The notes under the pieces are model-generated. The model made no database searches and was not told the origin of the DNA. It worked only from the letters and a program-made list of their open reading frames with translations. Positions 52,942 to 60,848 of a DNA stretch of 64,000 nt are shown piece by piece. The translations under genes were made by a program, and so were the position numbers. Source of the DNA: an uncultured Clostridia bacterium. GTDB lineage: Bacteria; Bacillota; Clostridia; Lachnospirales; Anaerotignaceae. How positions within the stretch are numbered: the stretch's first letter is position 1; every line of letters starts with the position of its first letter. Where the stretch lies: NCBI GenBank assembly GCA_910583755.1, contig CAJTZO010000003.1, positions 56,681 to 120,680 of the forward strand, given 5' to 3'.

Positions 52942-54075
52942 ATGGACTCTAAGGGAAATTTTCCAAAAAGAGAAGAACGTGTACCTTATGGTCGAGCCAT
53001 ACCAAACGAACCCCCTAAAAAACCAAAGCAGAAAAGTAAAAAGAAATTGTCTCCTTATCGGCAAAAGTATAATGCACAACATAATATTAAACCAATAAAA
53101 CGTAAAAAATATAGAAAAATGCCTGTAAAAAATCGACGTTTGTTAACATTGATTATTAGCATTTTAGCATTTGTACTGCTTTTGCTTGTGTTGTTTCGCC
53201 AAAATGGTAGAGAGGTATTTATTGGTGAGACAAGTATGGGGATTATCAAAGATAAATCTGTTACAGTGGAAAGTTTGACAGAATTATTAACAACACAACT
53301 AACACAAGAGGTTGGTGCAAATGTAAAAATTAATGAAACATTAGAAATAAAACCAGTACATATTTCAAAATCTCGTCAAAAAGATGTTTGTAAAATGGAT
53401 TATTTAACACCTCAACTTCGTCAAAAAGTGACATATTTGGTGGAAGCAGCTGCTATTACTTTAGATGGAAAAGATATTGTTATTGTGACAAACCAAGCAA
53501 CAGCAGATGAAGTATTTCAAGAAATACAATCAGAATATATTCCAGAAGGAGAAGACAGACAAGTGGAAACCAGCTTTGTAGAAAATGTACAGGTAGAACT
53601 GAAATATGTAGAGCCTTCTGTAATTGTAGCAAAAGAAAATGCAGTACAAGAGTTACAAAAAGGTACAAAGGTAGAAAGGAAATATACTGTACAGTCGGGA
53701 GATGCTCTTTATAAAATTGCCTCTCAATTTGGCATGACACAAGATGAACTTAAAGCATTAAATCCTAATATTCCGGCTAATGGAAATGTGTATGTTGGTC
53801 AGGAACTAACAGTTATGGCAGATAAGCCGATGCTTTCTGTTAAAACCATAGAAACTGTTGTTTTGACAGAGGTACAGGAAAGAAAAACGGTATATCAACA
53901 AGATTCTACCAAGAATAAAGGATATCAAAAAGTGACAGAACCTGGAAAAGATGGTCAAAAACAGGTAACAAAAGAACTTACCTATATCAATAATGAACTT
54001 ACAGATGAAAAAGTGGTGAAAGAAGAAACAACATTAGAGCCGATTGATGAGGTGATTCTACAAGGCACAAAGTAA
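52942..54075 (+). CDS. Membrane-anchored LysM-G5 domain protein
   Basis: 377 residues; ATG at 52942 with AAGGAGAG upstream. Basic cytosolic N-terminus (about 1-65), one membrane segment (LLTLIISILAFVLLLLVLF), an outside region, LysM at about 240-290 (YTVQSGDALYKIASQFGMTQ, DELKALNPNI), then a G5 domain (TVVLTEVQERKTVYQQDSTK through GTK). Such proteins in Clostridia often carry a C-terminal M23 peptidase; none is present here, and the protein ends after G5. Probably binds peptidoglycan. Confidence 0.88.
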   Translation: MDSKGNFPKREERVPYGRAIPNEPPKKPKQKSKKKLSPYRQKYNAQHNIKPIKRKKYRKMPVKNRRLLTLIISILAFVLLLLVLFRQNGREVFIGETSMGIIKDKSVTVESLTELLTTQLTQEVGANVKINETLEIKPVHISKSRQKDVCKMDYLTPQLRQKVTYLVEAAAITLDGKDIVIVTNQATADEVFQEIQSEYIPEGEDRQVETSFVENVQVELKYVEPSVIVAKENAVQELQKGTKVERKYTVQSGDALYKIASQFGMTQDELKALNPNIPANGNVYVGQELTVMADKPMLSVKTIETVVLTEVQERKTVYQQDSTKNKGYQKVTEPGKDGQKQVTKELTYINNELTDEKVVKEETTLEPIDEVILQGTK

Positions 54076-54100
54076 AATAATCAAAAATTTTTGGATAAAG

Positions 54101-54131
54101 TTATACCATTTTATATAAAATATGGTATAAT
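54101..54131 (+). promoter_or_regulatory. Promoter and palindromic candidate operator upstream of pgi
   Basis: TTATACCAT (54101) and its exact complement ATGGTATAA (54122) flank an AT-rich 12-base centre. The right arm forms an extended -10 (TGG-TATAAT) at 54124-54131; no good -35 is seen. A dimeric regulator bound here would cover the promoter. Confidence 0.5.
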
Positions 54132-54198
54132 GATTATACATTGTAGCTTTTTTAAAATTTTTTAAAAAGTGATTAAAAAACAGAGAGGAGATTTTCAA

Positions 54199-55539
54199 AT
54201 GGCAGTAAAATTAAAATTACAAGGAATAAAACCTTTTGTAAGAGAGCATGAATTGGGGTATATGGCACCATTAGTAAAGGCTTGTCATGAACAATTACAC
54301 AACAGAACAGGAGCAGGTAATGACTTTTTGGGCTGGATAGACTTACCTGTAAATTATGACAAAGAAGAATTTGCTAGAATTAAAAAAGCTGCGGAAAAAG
54401 TACAGAAAAACAGTGAAGTTTTAATTGTAATTGGAATTGGTGGTTCTTATCTTGGTACAAGAACAGCTTTAGATTTTATTAAATCTCCATTTTATAATGA
54501 AGATAAATCTAAAAAAACACCTGATATTTATTTTGTGGGCAATAATATTAGTTCTACATATATTAATGACATTTTAAATATCATGGGCGACAGAGATTTT
54601 TCTGTAAATGTTATTTCTAAATCAGGCACAACAACAGAACCAGCGATTGCTTTTAGAATTTTTAAACAAAAATTGGAAGAAAAATATGGTGCAGAAGGTG
54701 CAAAAGAAAGAATTTTTGCTACAACAGACAAAGCAAGAGGTGCTTTGAAAAACCTTTGTAACGAAAAAGGATATGAAACCTTTGTTATTCCTGATGATGT
54801 AGGTGGCAGATTTACAGTATTAACTCCAGTTGGTCTTTTTGCTATGGCAGTTGCAGGAATTGATATTGATGCTGTTATGCAAGGTGCTGCTGACGCTCGT
54901 GAAGCTTATAGTGTAGATGATATTACAAAGAACGAAAGCTATCAATATGCAGCTTATCGTAATATTTTCTTTAACAAAGGTAAAAATGTAGAAGTTCTTG
55001 CAAACTATGAGCCACATATGACATCTTTTGGCGAATGGTACAAACAACTTTTTGCAGAAAGTGAAGGAAAAGAAGGAAAAGGCATTTTCCCTACCAGTGC
55101 AAACTTCTCTACAGACCTTCATTCTATTGGACAGTTTATTCAAGATGGTAGTAACTTTATGTTTGAAACAGTTATCTGGAGTAAAGAACCAAAATCCAAT
55201 ATTACGATACAGGAAGATGCTGAAAACGTAGATGGATTAAACTTTGTTGCAGGAAAAGATATGCACTTTGTAAATAACAAAGCATTTAATGGTACTTTAC
55301 TTGCACATATGGATGGTGGCGTACCTAACATTATTGTTGAAATTGATAAAATGGATGCTTATAACTTTGGTTATCTGGTATACTTCTTTGAAAAAGCAGT
55401 AGGTATCAGTGGTTATCTGATTGGTATTAATCCATTTGACCAGCCAGGTGTAGAAGCTTACAAGAAAAATATGTTTGCACTTCTTGGTAAACCAGGATTT
55501 GAAGATAGAAAAGAAGAATTAGAAAAACGTCTTTTATAA
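54199..55539 (+). CDS. pgi: Glucose-6-phosphate isomerase
   Basis: 446 residues, the length of Gram-positive Pgi. Interconverts glucose-6-phosphate and fructose-6-phosphate. ATG at 54199 after AGAGGAGA; the frame opens at 54169. Marks: VIGIGGSYLGTRTALDFI, VISKSGTTTEPAIAFRIFK, VGGRFTVLTPVGLFAMAVAG, SLHSIGQFIQ-type DLHSIGQFIQDG, and GVEAYKKNMFALLGKPGF. Followed by a strong terminator. Secure. Confidence 0.97.
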   Translation: MAVKLKLQGIKPFVREHELGYMAPLVKACHEQLHNRTGAGNDFLGWIDLPVNYDKEEFARIKKAAEKVQKNSEVLIVIGIGGSYLGTRTALDFIKSPFYNEDKSKKTPDIYFVGNNISSTYINDILNIMGDRDFSVNVISKSGTTTEPAIAFRIFKQKLEEKYGAEGAKERIFATTDKARGALKNLCNEKGYETFVIPDDVGGRFTVLTPVGLFAMAVAGIDIDAVMQGAADAREAYSVDDITKNESYQYAAYRNIFFNKGKNVEVLANYEPHMTSFGEWYKQLFAESEGKEGKGIFPTSANFSTDLHSIGQFIQDGSNFMFETVIWSKEPKSNITIQEDAENVDGLNFVAGKDMHFVNNKAFNGTLLAHMDGGVPNIIVEIDKMDAYNFGYLVYFFEKAVGISGYLIGINPFDQPGVEAYKKNMFALLGKPGFEDRKEELEKRLL

Positions 55540-55543
55540 TAAA

Positions 55544-55574
55544 AATGAGCTGTCGGAAAAACCGACAGCTCATT
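55544..55574 (+). terminator. Stem-loop terminator after pgi
   Basis: A 13-bp stem AATGAGCTGTCGG / CCGACAGCTCATT with a 5-base loop. The T-tract is displaced: the inverted dispersed repeat starts right after the stem, and its own TCTTTTTTT lies about 13 bases on. Confidence 0.8.
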
Positions 55575-55720
55575 CTTGTCAATAAAGTCTTTTTTTGTGG
55601 ACTCTATCCACACCTGCAAACTTTTTTAAAAAAAGTTTGAGAGATGCGGAATATCTAGCGGACATTCGCTTTGCACCAACTGTAATAAAATGTAGACAAC
55701 ACTTTCAAGGTTTTTTGACA
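55575..55720 (-). repeat. Dispersed repeat, copy H (inverted mosaic with family-B hairpin)
   Basis: Left end CTTGTCAATAAAGTC with T-tract and GTGGAC..ATCCAC matches the inverted dispersed repeat. At 55644 it changes to a family-B hairpin (GCGGAATATC-TAGCG-GACATTCGC) with the tail TTGCACCAACT and TGTAGAC, then ends TTCAAGGTTTTTTGACA, the other end of the dispersed repeat. So one family sits within the other. Confidence 0.65.
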
Positions 55721-55758
55721 GGAAACAAGCGTCCACTAAATTTTGTATTTTAAGCTTT

Positions 55759-56769
55759 TTAATCTACATTTTCAAAAATATCTTCTGGTGCAATATCATT
55801 TTTAATCAGCCCTTCTTTTTTGAGCCAATCAATATTATTTTGCCATACTTGTACATCTTGTGACAAAAATGATGCATTTTGTGTTTCCATGACAGGTAGT
55901 AAAATATCCATGCTTTTTTGTTCTACATCTTTTTTTAATGGAAAATTTTCCTCATTTTGATTATCTAATAATATTTGAAGTGCTTCTTCTGGATGTTCTT
56001 TAGTATAAACAAATCCTTTTTTGGATGCTTTTAAAAATTTTTGAATTTTTTCTTTATTGTTTTGTAAAGTATTTGTTCCTGTTAATAATACTAGTTCATA
56101 ATAATCTGGTACACCATATTCATTTGGATAATAATATTGTACTTCAAAGCCTTCTGCTTCCATTTGTGGTACTTCATGGTTTATCATACAGCCAATGGTA
56201 GCATCTACTTTTCCGGTGGTCATAGAGGACATTAAATCAAAACCAACATCAACTAATTCTACATCATTACTTTCTCCTACATATTCTATATTTGATTTTA
56301 TCATTCCGGCTGATATGGCAGAACCACTTTCTCCCACTTTTTTCCCTACTAAATCTGCTGGTGATGTAATGTTTTTTTCTTTAAGAGACAATATAATGTT
56401 TAGGGGAGATTGTACCAAAGCACCTACCGATTTTACAGGTATATTTTCATTGGCTGCTGTTATAATGGTATCATGTAAATAATAAATACCCATATCTGCC
56501 TTACCAGCTGCTGTCAAAGAGAGTGCATCATTTGTATTTGCTGGAAAACGCACATTGACATTTAATCCTTCTTCTGCATAGTACCCTTTTTCTTTTGCAA
56601 CATACAAAAAAGAATGAATTGCATTTGGATACCAGTCTAATATAATGTCAAAATCTTCTGTTTCTGTTGCACTTTCTGTATTATTTTTTACTTCCTTTGG
56701 TTGTGTACTGCAAGCGGTTGTCAAAACCATAAGACCTGCTAAAATGATACTTACAATTCTTTTTTTCAT
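55759..56769 (-). CDS. thiY: ABC transporter substrate-binding lipoprotein for HMP-type thiamine precursor
   Basis: 336 residues from the ATG before KKRIVSIILA; the frame opens at 56790. Signal with lipobox VLTTACS. NMT1/THI5-like fold: FDIILDWYPNAIHSFLYVAK, EKGYYAEEGLNVNVRFPANT, GKADMGIYYLHD and VGKKVGESGSAISAGMI. The WYPN motif is typical of pyrimidine-precursor binders of ThiY type. It closes the operon tenA-thiZ-thiX-thiY behind a TPP riboswitch, which makes the substrate an HMP-like compound such as formylaminopyrimidine. Confidence 0.93.
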   Translation of the reverse strand: MKKRIVSIILAGLMVLTTACSTQPKEVKNNTESATETEDFDIILDWYPNAIHSFLYVAKEKGYYAEEGLNVNVRFPANTNDALSLTAAGKADMGIYYLHDTIITAANENIPVKSVGALVQSPLNIILSLKEKNITSPADLVGKKVGESGSAISAGMIKSNIEYVGESNDVELVDVGFDLMSSMTTGKVDATIGCMINHEVPQMEAEGFEVQYYYPNEYGVPDYYELVLLTGTNTLQNNKEKIQKFLKASKKGFVYTKEHPEEALQILLDNQNEENFPLKKDVEQKSMDILLPVMETQNASFLSQDVQVWQNNIDWLKKEGLIKNDIAPEDIFENVD

Positions 56770-56771
56770 AA

Positions 56772-57515
56772 TTAAATTTCCTTTCTCCAAGTAATTAATT
56801 TTTTTTCTATCATATTAACAATAGAAACACTAAGCATTGCTACAAATGAAAGTAATACAACAGGTGCAAATACGCCTGCTCCATCTAATTGTGTCATCAT
56901 TCTTTTACTAAAATAGCCTAATCCGCTTTGTGCTCCTAACCATTCCGCAATAGCAGCACCAATAATACTCATAGGGATTGCCATTTTAATGGCAGAAAAA
57001 AAGGCAGGTAATGCAGTTGGCAATTTTAGTTTGATAAAAATATCTTTTTTTGTTGCTCCATACGTAATAAGTAATTCTTCCATTTCCCTTTTAGTTGATT
57101 TTAAACCATCATATACCGTAATTGTAATGGGAAAGAAAGTGATTAAAATTGTGACAAGTACCTTGCTCCATATGCTATAACCAAACCAAAGTACAAAAAG
57201 AGGAGCTATGGCAGTAGTAGGGATTGTTTGTGATGCTATAATAAAAGGATAAAGTGCATTTTCAATTTTAGAATTTGCATCCATTATAATAGCTAAAAAA
57301 ATGCCTAAAATAACAGAAATGAGTAATCCTAAAAAAGTAACACCCATTGTTGATGGCAAATGCACAAGGATTAATATTTCCCTTAATTCCCATAGTTTTG
57401 CAAGTATCTGTAAGGGAGAGGGTAAGATATATGCTGCGTTAATACCCATAGCGATTCCTTGCCAAAGGAATAGAAGAAAAAAAGTTAAAATCAAAGAGGG
57501 TATATTTTTTTTCAT
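56772..57515 (-). CDS. thiX: ABC transporter permease for thiamine precursor
   Basis: 247-residue inner-membrane permease with six segments. The EAA loop is visible as EELLITYGATKKDIFIKLKL, then PTALPAFFSAIKMAIPMSII, and GAAIAEWLGAQSGLGYF. BPD-type (SsuC/TauC-like) permease family. Gap of two bases to thiY. The 162 bases upstream, before thiZ, carry no gene. Confidence 0.92.
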   Translation of the reverse strand: MKKNIPSLILTFFLLFLWQGIAMGINAAYILPSPLQILAKLWELREILILVHLPSTMGVTFLGLLISVILGIFLAIIMDANSKIENALYPFIIASQTIPTTAIAPLFVLWFGYSIWSKVLVTILITFFPITITVYDGLKSTKREMEELLITYGATKKDIFIKLKLPTALPAFFSAIKMAIPMSIIGAAIAEWLGAQSGLGYFSKRMMTQLDGAGVFAPVVLLSFVAMLSVSIVNMIEKKLITWRKEI

Positions 57516-57677
57516 AGTTTTTCTCCTTTTGCTGTTTCGTAGATTCTACAAATTTAAAAGAACTTGACCAAAAACTTTATCTTTTATAAACAGAACAAAT
57601 TCTATATTTTTTTTGATAATATTATATTGTTGCTTCACTAAAAATTGTGTTTCATATTTTTGTACTATCAACAAAGT

Positions 57678-58427
57678 TCAATGCTTTCTTTCAAGGAAGC
57701 GAGAAATGAGTTGTTCTTTTAGTTCTATGATTTCTTGTTTTTTTAAATCTTCTCTTTTTCTTGGGTAAGATAAAGGAACTTCTATTTTTTCCATATGCGA
57801 AAAAGGATTTTCTTGTATTACAAAAATGTATTTTGATAAAAAAATCGCTTCCTCTACATCATGTGTAATAAATAAGATTGTTTTATGAAAATGAAGCCAT
57901 TGTTCTAAAAGCCATTCCTGCATACTAACACGTGTTAAAAAATCTAATGCACTAAATGGTTCATCTAACAAAAGCATTTCTGCGCCAGCTAATAATGTCC
58001 TTGCAAAAGAAATTCTCTGCTTCATACCTCCTGATAATTCTTTAGGATATTTTTTTGCATATTCCAATAATCCTACCTCTTTTAAAACTTCATAACATCT
58101 TTGCTTTTGTTCTTTTTTGGGTATCTTTTGTAATTCCATCGGCAAACAAATATTTTTTTCAATGGTGTTCCAAGCAAATAATAAATCTTTTTGGGGCATA
58201 AATGCACTATATTGTTTCATTTGTTCTATGGGTTTTCCATCAATCAGTATATTTCCTGTTTGAGGTTTTTCTAAACCGTTTATTAAGCGGAAAATGGTAC
58301 TTTTTCCACAGCCACTTGCGCCAATGATAGAAATAAATTCTCCTTCTTCTACAGAAAAATTAAGATTTTTTATCACTGCTTCTTTGTCTTCTGCATATTG
58401 AAAGGATACATTTTGAAATTCTAACAT
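57678..58427 (-). CDS. thiZ: ABC transporter ATPase for thiamine precursor
   Basis: 249 residues; ATG at 58427 after AAAGGAGA, frame open to 58460. Walker A GASGCGKSTIFRLINGLEKP, Q-loop MPQKDLLFAW, signature LSGGMKQRISFARTLLAGA, Walker B MLLLDEPFSALD, H-loop FITHDVEEAIFLS. Same family as SsuB/TauB. Two bases after tenA. Energises ThiX transport. Confidence 0.94.
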   Translation of the reverse strand: MLEFQNVSFQYAEDKEAVIKNLNFSVEEGEFISIIGASGCGKSTIFRLINGLEKPQTGNILIDGKPIEQMKQYSAFMPQKDLLFAWNTIEKNICLPMELQKIPKKEQKQRCYEVLKEVGLLEYAKKYPKELSGGMKQRISFARTLLAGAEMLLLDEPFSALDFLTRVSMQEWLLEQWLHFHKTILFITHDVEEAIFLSKYIFVIQENPFSHMEKIEVPLSYPRKREDLKKQEIIELKEQLISRFLERKH

Positions 58428-58429
58428 TT

Positions 58430-59089
58430 TTACATCTCCTTTTGATATGCCATATTCCAAAAAGCATATTCATAACGACTACAATTAAAAAAGATTGTTT
58501 TTAGTTCTTCCATTCTTTGTTGTGAAATTCCTTCTCCTAATTTATCTGTTAAATCAATTAATTCTTGTGTTTCTTTTTGATATTCTTTAGAGGAATATCC
58601 TTTTATCCAATCCCCATAAAGAGGATGTTGTAATGCGTTGACTATTTTGCTGTGATGTTCTCCAATGACTTGGTAACTCCATGCACAAGATAAAATGGCA
58701 ACTAAAATGTCAAGAACATCACCATTATACGAAACTTCCATCATATAACTTGTGTAGGAGTGATTTGCTAAAGATTGCTTTGCCTCTTTTATTTCCTGCT
58801 TAGAAATACCTAACTTTTCCATATAAATTTTATGTATTTTCATTTCTCCATTTAATGTATTATGTACCATAGCAGCAAATTTACGCATAAATTCTTCTTC
58901 TTTGCTTTTAATAACACCTAAGGCAAATACCTTGGAATATTCTAAAAGATATAAATAATCTTGTAACATATAAAAGCGAAATTTGTCAGGTGGAAGGATT
59001 CCTTCTCCTAATTCTTTTACAAAAGGATGAGTAAGATAGCTGTTCCAAATTTCTTCTGTACTTTCATACAATATTTTTGATAATTTCAT
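58430..59089 (-). CDS. tenA: Aminopyrimidine aminohydrolase TenA (thiaminase II family)
   Basis: 219 residues, all-helical. Releases HMP from aminopyrimidine breakdown products of thiamine. Marks: HPFVKELGEGILPPDKFRFY, MLQDYLYLLEYSKVFALGVI, VSYNGDVLDILVAIL, the catalytic-Cys motif SCAWSYQVIG, and the C-terminal Glu region RYEYAFWNMAY. First gene after the TPP riboswitch, and the enzyme acting on what ThiXYZ imports. ATG with GGGAGGAAAA upstream. Confidence 0.95.
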   Translation of the reverse strand: MKLSKILYESTEEIWNSYLTHPFVKELGEGILPPDKFRFYMLQDYLYLLEYSKVFALGVIKSKEEEFMRKFAAMVHNTLNGEMKIHKIYMEKLGISKQEIKEAKQSLANHSYTSYMMEVSYNGDVLDILVAILSCAWSYQVIGEHHSKIVNALQHPLYGDWIKGYSSKEYQKETQELIDLTDKLGEGISQQRMEELKTIFFNCSRYEYAFWNMAYQKEM

Positions 59090-59106
59090 TAAATTTTCCT
59101 CCCTGA

Positions 59107-59159
59107 TTTAAAAAAGGCAAAAATAAAGCTTTCCAAAAAAGAAAGTTTATTTTTGCCTT
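59107..59159 (-). terminator. Attenuator terminator of the TPP riboswitch
   Basis: Long stem AAGGCAAAAATAAA / TTTATTTTTGCCTT with an inner CTTTC/GAAAG (59114-59159), followed on the minus strand by TTTTTT. It lies between the aptamer and tenA, so transcription stops when TPP is bound. Confidence 0.82.
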
Positions 59160-59171
59160 AATCTTTGACAA

Positions 59172-59261
59172 TATTGCTTCCTTTCGTTGGGATTAACCAC
59201 GTCAAGTTCAAAGGGTCAAGTACAATTACTTTCTCAGCCAAATTTGGCCCCCCTAGCAGTA
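59172..59261 (-). ncRNA. TPP riboswitch (THI element) upstream of tenA-thiZXY
   Basis: Minus-strand aptamer with the conserved parts in order: P1 TACTGCT / AGCAATA, AGGGGGGCC, GGCTGAGA, ACCCTTTGAAC-TTGAC, and GTTAATCCCAACGAAAGGAAGC. These are the thi-box landmarks, including CTGAGA and ACCCTTTGAACNTGA. A terminator hairpin follows, so control is at the level of transcription. Thiamine pyrophosphate would switch off precursor uptake. Confidence 0.95.
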
Positions 59262-59289
59262 ATTTTATGATATTTTTATTACAAGATAC

Positions 59290-59318
59290 AGTATAATATG
59301 ACAAATGTATTTTGTCAA
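59290..59318 (-). promoter_or_regulatory. Promoter of the TPP-riboswitch operon
   Basis: On the minus strand TTGACA, 17-base spacer, TATACT; about 30 bases ahead of the aptamer. Remaining 59319-59405 holds nothing recognisable. Confidence 0.75.
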
Positions 59319-59405
59319 TATTTACTTTTTATTCTTTCTTTTCTCCTTTTTCTTTATCTACTTGTAACAAAAAATGATTTTATGAAATAGCTTCCATTCT
59401 TTTCC

Positions 59406-59434
59406 TTGCTGATTGTGATAGATTGCAGTATAAT
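59406..59434 (+). promoter_or_regulatory. Promoter for the split thrE genes
   Basis: TTGCTG, 17-base spacer, TATAAT; 65 bases before the ATG at 59499. Confidence 0.65.
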
Positions 59435-59498
59435 AAAAGCACTATTAAATGCTTATAATTCAGTGTTTTCTATCATTAATTATAAAAGGAGACATACT

Positions 59499-60275
59499 AT
59501 GGATGATAATATGCTTTTAAATTTAGCATTGGATGCTGGAGAGATTATGTTAGCTGCTGGTGCAGAAACACATAGAGTAGAGGATACAATGGAACGAATT
59601 CTTTCTATGGGGGGGGAAAACCTTCCGGAGGCAATTACGTTTTCAAATGTTCTTATGGTAAGTATACATAGCCCACTTTCAGGCTGTTTGACAATGACAA
59701 GAAAAGCACCAACACGTAGTACAGATTTTGCAAAAATATGTCGTGTCAATGAATTGTCACGCCGGTTTACATCCAAAGAAATTACGATTGAAGAAGCCTA
59801 TCAAGAATTGTATACCATATACAATGAACCACTTTTTTCTGGCTTTTTAAATATTCTTTCGTATGGTTTGGCTTCTGGAGCTTTTACATTGATGTTAAAA
59901 GGAACATGGGGAGATGGTATCAGTGCTTTTATTACTGGTATTTTGTTAGGACTTTTTATGAGTTTTATGGCACATAAAAATGTACCTTATTTTTTACGTT
60001 CTCTGTTTGGTGGTGGATTTACTGCTCTTTTTGCTGTTCTTTTTTATCTTTCAGGATTGGGAGCACAATACAGTTTAATTATTGTTGGTAGTATTATGAC
60101 GTTGTTACCAGGTGTTACATTGACAAATGCAATACGTGATGTTATGGAATCTAACTTTTTGAGTGGAACCTCTAAAATTATGGAAGCATTGTTAATTGCT
60201 ACTTCAATCGCAGGTGGAGTTGGTGTTGTTTTGACTTGTTATCATAATATATTATCTGTATTGGGAGGAATGTAA
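59499..60275 (+). CDS. Threonine/serine exporter, N-terminal half (ThrE/DUF1212)
   Basis: 258 residues; ATG at 59499 after AAAAGGAGA. A cytosolic N-terminal domain with LALDAGEIMLAAGAETHRVE and DTMERI, then five membrane segments, ending LPGVTLTNAIRDVMESNFLS, the ThrE hallmark. In many Firmicutes ThrE is split in two proteins, and the second half follows here at once. Proposed export of Thr/Ser or succinate-like acids. Confidence 0.9.
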   Translation: MDDNMLLNLALDAGEIMLAAGAETHRVEDTMERILSMGGENLPEAITFSNVLMVSIHSPLSGCLTMTRKAPTRSTDFAKICRVNELSRRFTSKEITIEEAYQELYTIYNEPLFSGFLNILSYGLASGAFTLMLKGTWGDGISAFITGILLGLFMSFMAHKNVPYFLRSLFGGGFTALFAVLFYLSGLGAQYSLIIVGSIMTLLPGVTLTNAIRDVMESNFLSGTSKIMEALLIATSIAGGVGVVLTCYHNILSVLGGM

Positions 60276-60276
60276 T

Positions 60277-60714
60277 GTGGAAATATTATTTCAATTTGTG
60301 CTGGCGTTCTTTGCTTGTATTGCATTTTCGATTATATTTAATGCACCTAAAAAAGAACTTCCGTTTTGTGGTTTGTCTGGAAGTGTGAGCTGGGGCGTTT
60401 ATTTTGTGATTAATCAAATGTTTTCTCAACAAGTAATGGCTACATTTTTTGCAGCATTGGTTGTTACAATTTTATGCCGTTTTCTTTCTTCTATCCGTCT
60501 TGCACCTTCTACAATGTATCATATTGCAGGAATTTTACCACTTGTACCGGGTATGAATATTTACAATGCGATGTCTGGAATTTTAAGTAATGATTTGTTA
60601 TATTGCTTTGGGCAGGGTGTTATGGCTTTGAAATTAGCGGCAGTTATTGCCATTGGTTCTATTCTTGTTTTATCACTACCACAATCCATGTTTTATGTAA
60701 AACAAAAACCTTGA
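60277..60714 (+). CDS. Threonine/serine exporter, C-terminal half (DUF3815)
   Basis: 145 residues, four membrane segments. GTG start one base after the first half's stop, with GGAGG upstream. Marks: FSIIFNAPKKELPFCGLSGS and APSTMYHIAGILPLVPGMNI. Forms the transporter with the preceding protein. Secure by pairing. Confidence 0.9.
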   Translation: MEILFQFVLAFFACIAFSIIFNAPKKELPFCGLSGSVSWGVYFVINQMFSQQVMATFFAALVVTILCRFLSSIRLAPSTMYHIAGILPLVPGMNIYNAMSGILSNDLLYCFGQGVMALKLAAVIAIGSILVLSLPQSMFYVKQKP

Positions 60715-60793
60715 TAGTTCTACTTTTCAATTTTTACAAACTTTATAAAAAAACTAATATTTTAAAATATAGTTTCTCTTTTTTATTGTGTGT

Positions 60794-60822
60794 TTGCTCT
60801 CTCTAAAATAATGTTGTATAAT
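60794..60822 (+). promoter_or_regulatory. Promoter for pglX
   Basis: TTGCTC, 17-base spacer, TATAAT; 27 bases before the TTG start. Shows that pglX is not simply part of the thrE operon. Confidence 0.65.
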
Positions 60823-60848
60823 AAAATAAAATCGGAGGGGGCGACAAT

